From the NCBI GenBank assembly GCA_905211345.1, contig CAJMAO010000025.1, positions 1 to 18,200 of the forward strand: a stretch of DNA of 18,200 bases, given 5' to 3'. The position numbers and the translations under genes were made by a program. The notes under the pieces were generated by a model. It was not told the DNA's origin and searched no databases. It saw only the letters and a list, made by a program, of their open reading frames with translations. The DNA comes from an uncultured Prevotella sp. (GTDB taxonomy: Bacteria; Bacteroidota; Bacteroidia; Bacteroidales; Bacteroidaceae). The first letter of the stretch is position 1; each line of letters starts with the position of its first letter. Below are positions 7,281-14,420 of this stretch, piece after piece.

Positions 7281-8135
7281 ATGAAGACATTAAAATATAT
7301 CAGACTCGTAATGGCGGCTCTTGTCGTCAGTATGGCGGCTTCGTCGTGCATGGACGGCGATTGGGACAACCCCACAGGCGACCTTCCTCCGTACGGAAAC
7401 AACGACCTGAAGGAGACCAACGTCGTAACGATAGCCAACCTGAAGCAGATGTACGCCAATGGTTTGAAAGCGTCGAACGATACAACACGCATCAAGGATG
7501 ACATACAGTTGAAAGTACGCGTGACAGGAAACGACATCGGCGGAAACGTGTACAACTACATATCTGTTGACGACGGAACGGGCGGACTGATAATAGCCAT
7601 AGCCCAGGGCGGACTTTGGGGCTACCTGCCTGTAGGCCAAGAGATACTCGTAAGCCTGAAAGACCTCTACATAGGCACGTACAACTACCAGCCGCAAATA
7701 GGCACACCGTACACAGACAACAACGGGCGCACGTCGCCAAGCCGCATGAACCGCACCTTGTGGCAGCACCATTTCAAACTAATAGGAAAGGCCGACGCGT
7801 CAACGGTTGTACCCGTAGAACTTGACACCGACAGGCTGAAAGACACCGACTACCTGATGGAACATGTCGGCCAGCTTATCTCCGTAAAGGGCGTAAGGCT
7901 GACCGAGGCCGACGGCACCAAGACTTTCGCGCCAGAGGAAGACATGCTCGGCAACGGCGTGAGTCGCGACATAAACGGCAACTCCAACTTCGTGCTGCGC
8001 ACGAGCACGTATGCCGACTTCGCGGGGACGGTAATGCCGCAAGAGCCAGTCGACATAACGGGCGTGCTGACACGCTACGGCTCATACTGGCAGTTGGTGA
8101 TGCGTGATGCCAACGACATCAAACTATCGGAATAA
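7281..8135 (+). CDS. DUF5689 domain lipoprotein
   Basis: A 284-residue surface or periplasmic lipoprotein. The signal peptide ends in a lipobox (AASSC, lipidated C23), and the following MDGDWDN is acidic, as in the Bacteroidetes lipoprotein export signal, which points to the cell surface. Residues about 48-283 match the DUF5689 layout: TIANLKQMY at the start, a strand-rich middle with YISVDDGTGGLIIAI, and a repeat-like second half ending VDITGVLTRYGSYWQLVMRDANDIKL. DUF5689 is an OB-fold-like domain that commonly follows TonB receptors and occurs near exported nucleases in Bacteroidetes, so nucleic-acid binding is a reasonable guess, not shown. Twelve bases separate it from the receptor gene, so they are one operon. 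Confidence 0.82.
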   Translation: MKTLKYIRLVMAALVVSMAASSCMDGDWDNPTGDLPPYGNNDLKETNVVTIANLKQMYANGLKASNDTTRIKDDIQLKVRVTGNDIGGNVYNYISVDDGTGGLIIAIAQGGLWGYLPVGQEILVSLKDLYIGTYNYQPQIGTPYTDNNGRTSPSRMNRTLWQHHFKLIGKADASTVVPVELDTDRLKDTDYLMEHVGQLISVKGVRLTEADGTKTFAPEEDMLGNGVSRDINGNSNFVLRTSTYADFAGTVMPQEPVDITGVLTRYGSYWQLVMRDANDIKLSE

Positions 8136-8172
8136 CAACAACAGTTTAACACAACAATAGAAACGATTTATT

Positions 8173-9792
8173 ATGAAAAAGATATTATATTCAGTGCTCG
8201 CCCTCGCCATGACGGCGTTCACATTCACGAGTTGCGAGGATGTTCCTGCACCTTACGGTATTCCCGAAGGCGGGCAAGGCGGACAGGATTTGCCCGAAGG
8301 CGTGTATATAGATCAGGACTTCACAAGTTCATTGGGCGGCTTTACGTCAGTATCAGAGAGCGGCACGCTCGAGTGGTATAACGACTTCAAGAGTGCTATG
8401 TGCACGGGCTACCAAGACTTCAACGGCGACGGACAGAAAGAGAACCAAGCCGGAGTGACATGGCTGGTAAGCCCTGAAATCGACCTTACGGAAGCCCAGA
8501 AGGCATACATATCAGTAAACATGGCAATGCGTCATGAGCGCGGCGACATCAACGAAAACAACTCAATACTGATAAGCAAGAACTATACGGGCAACGTAAA
8601 CACCGCTACATGGGAACAGCTAACATACAATACTGACGACTTGAACGGTACGGAATTTGTATTTACAGAGAAGAACATGAACATCCCGGCCGACTATCTC
8701 GGAGGAAAAGTCGTAGTAGCTTTCCGTCACACCTGCACTGAAACATACTCATCAACATGGGAAGTTAAGAGCATATTGATACAGGAAGGCGAGGTTGAAG
8801 AAGGCGGCGACGAGCCTGACGTACCGATTACAGGCGAGAACCTTCTTGAAAACGGAGACTTTGAAACATGGTCAAGTACATCACAGCCCGACAACTGGAA
8901 ATCAACCACAACAGCATCAAGTGCTACCCTGAAACAAAGCACTGATGCCCACGGTGGCAATTATTCAGTATTGGTAACTGGTTCTACTTCATCAAACAAG
9001 CGCCTTGCCTACAAAGAAATAACCCTTAAAGCAGGTACTTACCAGATGTCATTCTATGCCAAAGCTGTTGAAAATGAAGGTACGGTAAATATCGGCTATG
9101 TTCCTGTTGTTAACGGCAAAGTGGGAGATTACCAATATAAAACTAATGGATATACTGACCTTAGTGACACTGAATGGACAGAAGTTACCAATACTTTCAC
9201 ATTGGACGCTACAACAACGGTGAACCTTGTGGTAATGAACGCTAAGTCGCCGGGTAAGGATGTACTTGTCGACGACTTCTCATTGACGACCAATGACGGT
9301 GGACTTACAGACGAACAACCTGAAGAACCCGTTGTTACAACTGGGACTTACGCTTTAACAACAAGCATTACCAGCGGTTCGAAATTTGTTATCGCCACAC
9401 CGTCAAGCGGCAATACTTACGTGGTAGCCCAAGCTCTGTCAAGTTCTTCAACATACGGTTACCTGCAAGTTGAAGACGTAACCGTAAACAACAACACGCT
9501 TGAAACATCTGAAGACAACGAGTTTACAATAACAGAGGTCAGCGGAGGATATACCATCCAAGACAAATCAGGACGTTACTACTACATGACGGGTACGTTC
9601 AACAGTTTCAACGTATCTGATAACATGCCTTCATCAGGAGCTGTTTTTGACATAACTTTCAACAGCGACAACACTGTAAGCATTAAAAATGTAGAAATGA
9701 AAAAGACATTGCAATTCTCTGAAGAATACAACAGTTATGGTATTTATACTGATGTAACAATGCCATTGCCGTATCTCTTTGTTAAGAAATAG
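8173..9792 (+). CDS. Multidomain beta-sandwich surface lipoprotein (choice-of-anchor J-like plus carbohydrate-binding-like domain)
   Basis: A 539-residue lipoprotein with lipobox FTSC (C21) followed by acidic ED, so probably surface-exposed. Three regions follow. Residues about 45-205 resemble a choice-of-anchor J / DUF5017-type jelly roll (DQDFTSSLGGFTSV, then WLVSPEIDLTEAQKAYISV). Residues about 222-375 begin NLLENGDFETW and end VLVDDFSLTT, the typical ends of a CBM4/9-like carbohydrate-binding sandwich. Residues about 390-539 form a Ser/Thr/Tyr-rich beta domain I do not recognise. No catalytic motif is seen, so it is probably a binding partner of the receptor. It is 37 bases after the DUF5689 gene and ends before a strong terminator. 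The second and third regions are visibly richer in A/T than the first. Confidence 0.75.
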   Translation: MKKILYSVLALAMTAFTFTSCEDVPAPYGIPEGGQGGQDLPEGVYIDQDFTSSLGGFTSVSESGTLEWYNDFKSAMCTGYQDFNGDGQKENQAGVTWLVSPEIDLTEAQKAYISVNMAMRHERGDINENNSILISKNYTGNVNTATWEQLTYNTDDLNGTEFVFTEKNMNIPADYLGGKVVVAFRHTCTETYSSTWEVKSILIQEGEVEEGGDEPDVPITGENLLENGDFETWSSTSQPDNWKSTTTASSATLKQSTDAHGGNYSVLVTGSTSSNKRLAYKEITLKAGTYQMSFYAKAVENEGTVNIGYVPVVNGKVGDYQYKTNGYTDLSDTEWTEVTNTFTLDATTTVNLVVMNAKSPGKDVLVDDFSLTTNDGGLTDEQPEEPVVTTGTYALTTSITSGSKFVIATPSSGNTYVVAQALSSSSTYGYLQVEDVTVNNNTLETSEDNEFTITEVSGGYTIQDKSGRYYYMTGTFNSFNVSDNMPSSGAVFDITFNSDNTVSIKNVEMKKTLQFSEEYNSYGIYTDVTMPLPYLFVKK

Positions 9793-9809
9793 CACAAACC
9801 TATAACCGA

Positions 9810-9900
9810 CTGATTATCAGCGGTTTTCCAAAAGGCCACCTTTCGCGTTGCGAAAGGTGGCCTTTTAGCGTGCAAAAGACGGCCTTTTGCAACGCAATTC
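9810..9900. repeat. AAAGGCC-type interspersed repeat cluster (copy B)
   Basis: Includes CTGATTATCA, the terminator hairpin, and a second block GTGCAAAAGACGGCCTTTTGCAACGC. Read on the minus strand it has the same word order as the cluster at 4345-4425 (GTTGCAAAAGGCC, a CACGCTAAAA-like joint, then GATTATCA), so both are copies of one repeat family. Confidence 0.7.
9830..9866 (+). terminator. Strong terminator of the TonB receptor cluster (AAAGGCC-type hairpin)
   Basis: Perfect 17-base-pair stem: AAAAGGCCACCTTTCGC (9830-9846), loop GTT, then its exact complement (9850-9866) ending in TTTT. It lies 37 bases after the lipoprotein stop codon. Confidence 0.85.
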
Positions 9901-9972
9901 ACGGCATATTGCAAAACTGAAAGTTGACGCGTGCGCGGACATTGTTTGTCAACAGACATTCGGATAGACTAC

Positions 9973-10164
9973 ATGATGAAGGCCGACACGCAGTTGACAG
10001 GGTTGGACGCATTGGTGACGGGATAGGTAATCGACATTGAGCACAACCCATTCAAGAGGCTTGTCGTAGCGATAAAAGACGAACTTGGCCGCATTTTTCG
10101 GACAAATCAAGTATTTCCAAGCTGTATAGAACCATCAAAAATACAGAAGACAGGAAACATATAA
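9973..10164 (+). pseudogene. Possible remnant of a small gene, interrupted by an in-frame TAG
   Basis: From the ATG at 9973 the frame reads MMKADTQLTGLDALVTG, a TAG at 10024-10026, then continues in the same frame as VIDIEHNPFKRLVVAIKD, ELGRIFRTNQ and onward to a TAA at 10162. The middle part has the composition of a real small beta-strand protein and its third-position GC matches its neighbours, unlike the flanking intergenic bases. No family is recognised. The stretch could be chance, so the call is tentative. Confidence 0.35.
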
Positions 10165-10199
10165 CGTTCAAATAAGAAGATAAAAACATACAAATAAAT

Positions 10200-10230
10200 T
10201 TTGAAGTTAGGCAAAAAAGCCTTAACTTTG
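10200..10230 (+). promoter_or_regulatory. Promoter of the bL31 gene
   Basis: TTTG (10200-10203), a 19-base spacer, then TAACTTTG (10223-10230) match the consensus exactly. The spacer has GGCAAAAAAGCC flanked by AAGTTA and TTAACTT, a near-perfect palindrome. The leader of about 50 bases contains a small hairpin, GTCCT-TTGG-AGGAC (10243-10256). Confidence 0.8.
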
Positions 10231-10288
10231 CAGCCCGAAAGTGTCCTTTGGAGGACTAAACTGATTAACATTCAATTATAATAACGAA

Positions 10289-10540
10289 ATGAAGAAAGGT
10301 ATCCATCCCGAAAACTATCGCCCCGTCGTATTCAAGGATATGTCCAACGGCGATATGTTCCTTACACGTTCCACATGCAAGACTACAGATACAGTGGAAT
10401 TTGAAGGTGAAACTTACCCAGTGGTAAAAGTCGAAATCTCAAGTTCTTCGCATCCGTTCTATACGGGCAAGAGCAAGCTCGTCGACACGGCAGGCCGCGT
10501 AGACAAGTTCATGAGCCGCTATGGTAAGGCGCGCAAATAA
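10289..10540 (+). CDS. rpmE2: Ribosomal protein bL31, type B (zinc-independent)
   Basis: An 83-residue large-subunit ribosomal protein. MKKGIHPENYRPVVFKDMSNG at the start and YTGKSKLVDTAGRVDKFMSRYGK at the end are hallmark bL31 segments. Only one Cys is present (C30) and the zinc-binding CxxC motifs of the type A form are absent, so this is the C-minus, type B form. In many bacteria such a form replaces the zinc-binding one under zinc limitation; in Bacteroidales type B is commonly the main bL31. Monocistronic, with its own promoter and its own terminator. Confidence 0.95.
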   Translation: MKKGIHPENYRPVVFKDMSNGDMFLTRSTCKTTDTVEFEGETYPVVKVEISSSSHPFYTGKSKLVDTAGRVDKFMSRYGKARK

Positions 10541-10570
10541 TATATTTCATATATATTCATAGACAAAGAT

Positions 10571-10615
10571 AAATGCGTTTTGGCGTAGTCGCATATACGC
10601 CAAAACGCATTTTTT
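10571..10615 (+). terminator. Rho-independent terminator of the bL31 gene
   Basis: Arms AAATGCGTTTTGGCGTA (10571-10587) and TACGCCAAAACGCATTT (10596-10612) pair perfectly over 17 bases with an 8-base loop, and the stem runs into a T-tract to 10615. Thirty bases after the bL31 stop. Confidence 0.9.
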
Positions 10616-10655
10616 ATACAAATACATACTCGTTTTCATATTAGCAAACCACAAT

Positions 10656-11594
10656 ATGAACAAACTGCATTACCTTTTTTTACTGCTTGCGGCAGCCATC
10701 ACGTTCACCTCTTGCAGCAATGATGACGACGGCGGCACCAATGACGACGGCGGTGGCACCAGCCAAGAAGGCCCGAACGTAAACAAAAACATCGTGACCG
10801 ATGAGCCGGCAGTAGCCCGGCTGGAGTTTCCGCGCCTGAAGGAAGGCAACAACAAGGTGATAGTCTACCGCACGACGGACAACAGGACTTATGACAAAGA
10901 CCGCGTGAACTACGCCGTAGAATGGGACTGCGACAAGAAGTCGCAACGCTGGGCGTGCTACCAGATGCACAAAGGATACGGCGGAAGCTACAGCAGGGTT
11001 GTTGACGGATACATGAACGACACGCAAAACCTGTCGTCGGACGAATACTATTCCACCGACTACATATACCGGTCAGGCTACGAGCACGGGCACATCTGCC
11101 CGAACGCGGACAGGACTTACTCGTACAGGGCAAACTACCAGACGTTCTACATGACCAACATGCAGCCGCAATACCACAAGTTCAACGGCTTTACCAATAA
11201 AGGTTCCGACCAAGGCGAAGGGCTATGGGTGAGGATGGAGAACTGGCTTCGCGACATAACTCCAAGCAACACGACCGACACTCTGTATGTATGCAAGGGC
11301 GGAACGATTGACGATGATGAGAACATCATCGAGCGGTTGCAGGGCAGGCTGATTGTTCCGAGATACTTTTTCGTGGCCTTGCTTATGAAGAACAGCATGG
11401 GTTACAAGGCCATCGGGTTGTGGTTCGAGCAGAAAGAGAACGAGTGGCGCGACAGCGAACCGCTATCAAACTTCGCCGTAACGATAGACCGTTTGGAAGA
11501 ACTTACGGGCATTGACTTCTTCTGCAACCTGCCCGACGACATCGAGAACGACCGTGAAAGCACCATGGCCATCAACACATGGGCGCTTGATTGA
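10656..11594 (+). CDS. DNA/RNA non-specific endonuclease lipoprotein (NUC1 family)
   Basis: A 312-residue surface nuclease. The signal peptide ends in lipobox FTSC (C20), followed by SNDDDGG and a Gly/Asp linker to about residue 40. The DDD run right after the Cys is the Bacteroidetes surface-export signal. The catalytic domain spans about 65-300. The usual DRGH motif reads EHGH here (143-146) within GYEHGHICPNADR, keeping the catalytic His (H146). TNMQPQYHKFN (167-177) supplies the metal-binding Asn (N168), and E195 in RMENWLRD fits the downstream Glu. Such enzymes cleave single- and double-stranded DNA and RNA. It follows the bL31 terminator with no strong promoter visible, and is convergent with trpB. 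Change of the first two motif residues may alter activity or may be normal for this subfamily. Confidence 0.9.
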   Translation: MNKLHYLFLLLAAAITFTSCSNDDDGGTNDDGGGTSQEGPNVNKNIVTDEPAVARLEFPRLKEGNNKVIVYRTTDNRTYDKDRVNYAVEWDCDKKSQRWACYQMHKGYGGSYSRVVDGYMNDTQNLSSDEYYSTDYIYRSGYEHGHICPNADRTYSYRANYQTFYMTNMQPQYHKFNGFTNKGSDQGEGLWVRMENWLRDITPSNTTDTLYVCKGGTIDDDENIIERLQGRLIVPRYFFVALLMKNSMGYKAIGLWFEQKENEWRDSEPLSNFAVTIDRLEELTGIDFFCNLPDDIENDRESTMAINTWALD

Positions 11595-11596
11595 CG

Positions 11597-11731
11597 GTTA
11601 ATTCATAATTCATGATGCACAATTCATAATTTGGTTGGCGGCGTACATGGGGATTATTATAAAACGTAAATAATCTTGTTGTACGCCGCCAACCAAATTA
11701 TGAATTGTGCATTATGAATTTATGAATTAAC
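11597..11731. repeat. Long near-perfect palindrome between convergent genes
   Basis: Arms 11597-11646 and 11681-11731 are inverted copies about 50 bases long, differing by one substitution and one single-base indel. Each has an AATTCATAATTCAT-like A/T outer part and a G/C inner part, TTGGTTGGCGGCGTAC. The loop is 34 bases and A/T-rich. It starts two bases after the endonuclease stop and touches the trpB stop at 11731. As RNA it would fold into a very long hairpin at the 3' end of both transcripts. No transposase or target-site duplication is seen. Confidence 0.85.
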
Positions 11732-13095
11732 TAAATGATTTTCTCAACCTTATCAAGATTAGCCTTTATATCGGCATCCGATATTTCATAATTCAGCAAA
11801 TCACCGTTCAGATACTGCTCGTACGACGGCATATCAATCAGTCCGTGTCCACTGAGGTTGAACAATATTACCTTCCGTTCGCCACTTTCCTTGCACTTTT
11901 GCGCCTCCCTTATTGTAGCCGCTATTGCGTGGCAGCTCTCGGGAGCGGGCACAATGCCTTCGGTGCGGGCGAAAAGCAGCCCTGCGTCGAACGATTCCAG
12001 CTGTGGTATGTCCTCACCGCGCATCATGCCGTCCTTCATCAACTGCGACACTATTACGCCGGCCCCGTGGTAGCGCAGGCCGCCAGCGTGGATGTTGGCA
12101 GGCTTAAAGTCGTGGCCTAGTGTGAACATCGGAAGCAGCGGAGTATAACCGGCTTCGTCGCCGAAGTCGTATTGGAACACGCCGCGCGTCAGCTTCGGAC
12201 AGCTTGCCGGCTCTGCCGCAATGTATTCGGTTTTAGCCCCGTCCTTAATGTTATGCCGCATGAATGGAAACGCCAGACCTCCGAAATTGGAACCTCCGCC
12301 GAAACATGCTATCACAACGTCGGGATATTCGCCCGCCATTTCCATTTGTTTCTCGGCCTCAAGGCCGATTACCGTCTGGTGCAGGGCCACATGGCTGAGC
12401 ACCGACCCGAGCGTGTATTTGCAATGGGGCGTGGTCGTCGCCAGCTCTATCGCTTCCGAGATGGCCGTGCCGAGCGAACCTTGGTGCATCGGGTCGCGTG
12501 TTATTATATCCTTGCCTGCACGTGTCGACATCGACGGCGAACCTGTTACCTCGGCACCAAAAGTGCGCATCAGAATACTGCGGTAGGGCTTTTGGCGCAG
12601 GCTTATCTTAACCTGATAGACGGCGGCTTCAAGCCCGAACACGCGCGCGGCATAACTCAAGGCGGCTCCCCACTGGCCCGCGCCAGTCTCAGTAGTGACG
12701 TTGGTCGTGCCCTCCTGCTTGCAGTAGTAGCATTGCGGTATGGCAGAGTTCACCTTATGGCTGCCAAGCGGGTTTACGCTTTCGTTCTTGAAGTATATAT
12801 GAGCGGGCGTGTCGAGAGCCTTTTCAAGGGCATAGGCACGCACGAGCGGCGTTGAGCGGTAATACTTGTACATATCGTACACCTCGCCGGGAATGTCAAT
12901 CCATGCGTTAGTCTGGTCGAATTCTTGCCGGCAGCACTCCTCGCAGAATATCGGGAAGAGGTCTTCCGGCTTCAGTGGCCGGTGTGTGGCAGGGTTCAAC
13001 GGCGGCAAAGGCTTATTAGGCATGTCCGCTTGGATGTTGTACCATTGCGTCGGAATCTGGCTTTCCTGCAAAAAAAATCTCTTCTGTTTGCTCAT
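11731..13095 (-). CDS. trpB: Tryptophan synthase beta chain, TrpB2-type, stand-alone
   Basis: PLP-dependent enzyme that joins indole and serine to make tryptophan in the cytosol. At 454 residues it is longer than classical TrpB (about 400) and fits the TrpB2 group. The PLP lysine is K114 in NPLGSHKVNSA, the catalytic Glu is E136 in TETGAGQWG (Trp where TrpB1 has His, a TrpB2 mark), and the phosphate-binding loop is GGGSN (266-270). The extended N-terminus (residues 1-60, with PPLNPATHRPLKPEDL) is also typical. No trpA or other trp gene is adjacent. TrpB2 enzymes may work without TrpA, for instance to salvage indole, or may act on serine alone. Monocistronic with its own promoter. Confidence 0.92.
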   Translation of the reverse strand: MSKQKRFFLQESQIPTQWYNIQADMPNKPLPPLNPATHRPLKPEDLFPIFCEECCRQEFDQTNAWIDIPGEVYDMYKYYRSTPLVRAYALEKALDTPAHIYFKNESVNPLGSHKVNSAIPQCYYCKQEGTTNVTTETGAGQWGAALSYAARVFGLEAAVYQVKISLRQKPYRSILMRTFGAEVTGSPSMSTRAGKDIITRDPMHQGSLGTAISEAIELATTTPHCKYTLGSVLSHVALHQTVIGLEAEKQMEMAGEYPDVVIACFGGGSNFGGLAFPFMRHNIKDGAKTEYIAAEPASCPKLTRGVFQYDFGDEAGYTPLLPMFTLGHDFKPANIHAGGLRYHGAGVIVSQLMKDGMMRGEDIPQLESFDAGLLFARTEGIVPAPESCHAIAATIREAQKCKESGERKVILFNLSGHGLIDMPSYEQYLNGDLLNYEISDADIKANLDKVEKII

Positions 13096-13143
13096 TTCCT
13101 TTTAGTGTTTGTCAGTTTGTCACCAAATATCGGGTGATGGTTG

Positions 13144-13175
13144 CAAATGTAATATATTGCGAGCAAAAAAGCAAA
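13144..13175 (-). promoter_or_regulatory. Promoter of trpB
   Basis: On the minus strand TTTG (13175-13172), a 20-base spacer and TACATTTG (13151-13144) match the Bacteroidetes consensus. The ATG at 13095 follows after a leader of roughly 40 bases. I see no trp leader peptide in it. Confidence 0.68.
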
Positions 13176-13348
13176 CTTATTTTCATTTTTCATTAAAAGC
13201 AATGCAATAATTGGCAATCCCAGCATCGATTATAACAATAATAACAACCGTAAACACGCTATAAAACATGATGCCGGCAACAGAAAACAACCGCACGGAC
13301 GGGCACAAATAACCACCAACGTAACGCATTGGCATCCAAGACGTTATA

Positions 13349-13383
13349 AAAGGCCGTCTTTCGGCCTGCAAAAGACGGCCTTT
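13349..13383 (-). terminator. AAAGGCC-type hairpin (copy C), probable terminator of the HTH-like gene
   Basis: Arms AAAGGCCGTCTTT (13349-13361) and AAAGACGGCCTTT (13371-13383) are perfect inverted copies with a 9-base loop. On the minus strand the stem ends in TTTTAT, 34 bases after the stop codon of the gene at 13417. Confidence 0.75.
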
Positions 13384-13416
13384 CATATTTTCGGACATGA
13401 CTTGCCGCCCGCAAAC

Positions 13417-14310
13417 TCAGTTTTTCCCGCGAAGCAACTCTTTCTCCGCAACAAGGTCGGCATCGGTCATTTTCGGTGTCGGCACGTCTCTCATGCGCAC
13501 AACATCATCGACTCCGCAGGTATAATCATAAAACAATTTCTCCCTGTCGTCAAGCCCGTCATACTGTTTCAGGCATCCCTTAACCTTTAAAAACTCCTCG
13601 CGCGAAACATCATCAGACACCTTCACAAACAGTATTCTCCGAGCTATAGGGTTGTAATTATAATCAAAACAGGTATAAATACCACGCAAATACGGCGGCC
13701 GGTCATACATTGGCAGCTTCAGGCAGATGTTGAACAAGGCTAACTGGGGCAGTCTGTTCTCGTTGAAAACCATATAAATATGATTAAGACCGTTCATAAG
13801 GACGAAGCCATGATGCGTAGAGCCGTACACATTATTATGCACCACCTCTACATAATCGCCGTGCTCTGAAGGAGCTATAAGATAAGGTTCCACCTTCATC
13901 GCGTCAGAACTTGACGACACGCTGTAACTTAAATACACCCCGCTAAAATTAGTTACAAGGTTCACCGCGCCTTTCATTATATCCGCAATATCACCGATGT
14001 GCATATTTTCTTGCTTCTCGACGGGAGTCTTAGGTGTGGCTTCCATCTTGAACAGGGCGGCCTTCATCTTGCCGACAGAGCCGAGCAGCTTCTTCTTCGA
14101 GACATTGTTCACCCATACGAGGGCTGCGTCGAGCGACTCGTCTTCATCCTTTCCCTTGTCACGATTCTTAACATATTCAGGCAAAACGGTGGTGAACAAT
14201 GCCGACAACACGCTCGGAATCATACCGGTACACTCGGCAATGTCTTTCATTTTAACGCCTTTCCGGCGTAAGAACTTCATTCTTTCGTATATTTCCTTCA
14301 GGTCGTCCAT
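13417..14310 (-). CDS. Protein of unknown function with helix-turn-helix-like N-terminus
   Basis: A 297-residue soluble protein with no signal peptide or membrane segment. Residues 4-45 form a helical, charged stretch (LKEIYERMKFLRRKGVKMKD, then IAECTGMIPSVLSALFTTVLP) whose second half has the spacing of a helix-turn-helix: DIAECTGM, turn, PSVLSALF. A charged linker (47-62) and a helix with WVNNVSKKKLLG follow. The remainder (about 105-297) mixes beta-type segments such as GVYLSYSVSSSSD and YLIAPSEHGDYVEVVHNNVYG with a charged C-terminus. I do not recognise a named family; proteins like this occur in Prevotella-type genomes as hypotheticals. It is divergent from the phosphonate operon across a gap holding palindromes, so a regulatory role is possible. 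Start chosen at the ATG just after a good -7 box. Confidence 0.8.
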   Translation of the reverse strand: MDDLKEIYERMKFLRRKGVKMKDIAECTGMIPSVLSALFTTVLPEYVKNRDKGKDEDESLDAALVWVNNVSKKKLLGSVGKMKAALFKMEATPKTPVEKQENMHIGDIADIMKGAVNLVTNFSGVYLSYSVSSSSDAMKVEPYLIAPSEHGDYVEVVHNNVYGSTHHGFVLMNGLNHIYMVFNENRLPQLALFNICLKLPMYDRPPYLRGIYTCFDYNYNPIARRILFVKVSDDVSREEFLKVKGCLKQYDGLDDREKLFYDYTCGVDDVVRMRDVPTPKMTDADLVAEKELLRGKN

Positions 14311-14331
14311 TGGTCTTTTTTTATTTTAATG

Positions 14332-14339
14332 CAAAGGTA
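14332..14339 (-). promoter_or_regulatory. Candidate -7 box for the HTH-like gene
   Basis: On the minus strand TACCTTTG matches TAnnTTTG, about 20 bases before the ATG at 14310. The expected TTTG about 20 bases upstream is replaced by a weaker GTTT-like sequence, as can happen at activated promoters. Confidence 0.55.
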
Positions 14340-14371
14340 AACATTTGCTTAAACACACCTGTTACGATATG

Positions 14372-14390
14372 ATTACAATGATATTGTAAT
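14372..14390. promoter_or_regulatory. Candidate operator 1: ATTACAAT-GAT-ATTGTAAT palindrome
   Basis: A perfect 8-base inverted repeat with a 3-base spacer, in the divergent gap about 33 bases upstream of the -7 box of the HTH-like gene. The size and symmetry fit a dimeric helix-turn-helix binding site. A/T-rich sequence makes chance palindromes more likely, hence the modest confidence. Confidence 0.45.
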
Positions 14391-14420
14391 AAGTTTACGT
14401 ATGCGTTATGAAGTTTTTTC

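Larger units (their letters stand above)
9793..10288. other. Intergenic region between lipoprotein and bL31 genes (496 bases)
   Basis: Holds the terminator and repeat copy B, a possible broken small gene (9973-10164), and the bL31 promoter with its leader. No other structure was recognised. Confidence 0.55.
13096..13416. other. Intergenic region between trpB and the HTH-like gene (321 bases)
   Basis: Holds the trpB promoter on one side and the AAAGGCC-type hairpin that ends the HTH-like gene on the other. The A/T-rich middle (about 13185-13340) shows no recognisable feature. Confidence 0.55.

Noticed and set aside
11597..11731. Insertion sequence at the endonuclease-trpB junction
   Set aside because: No transposase frame fits in the 34-base loop and no flanking direct repeat is visible, so it is listed only as a palindrome.
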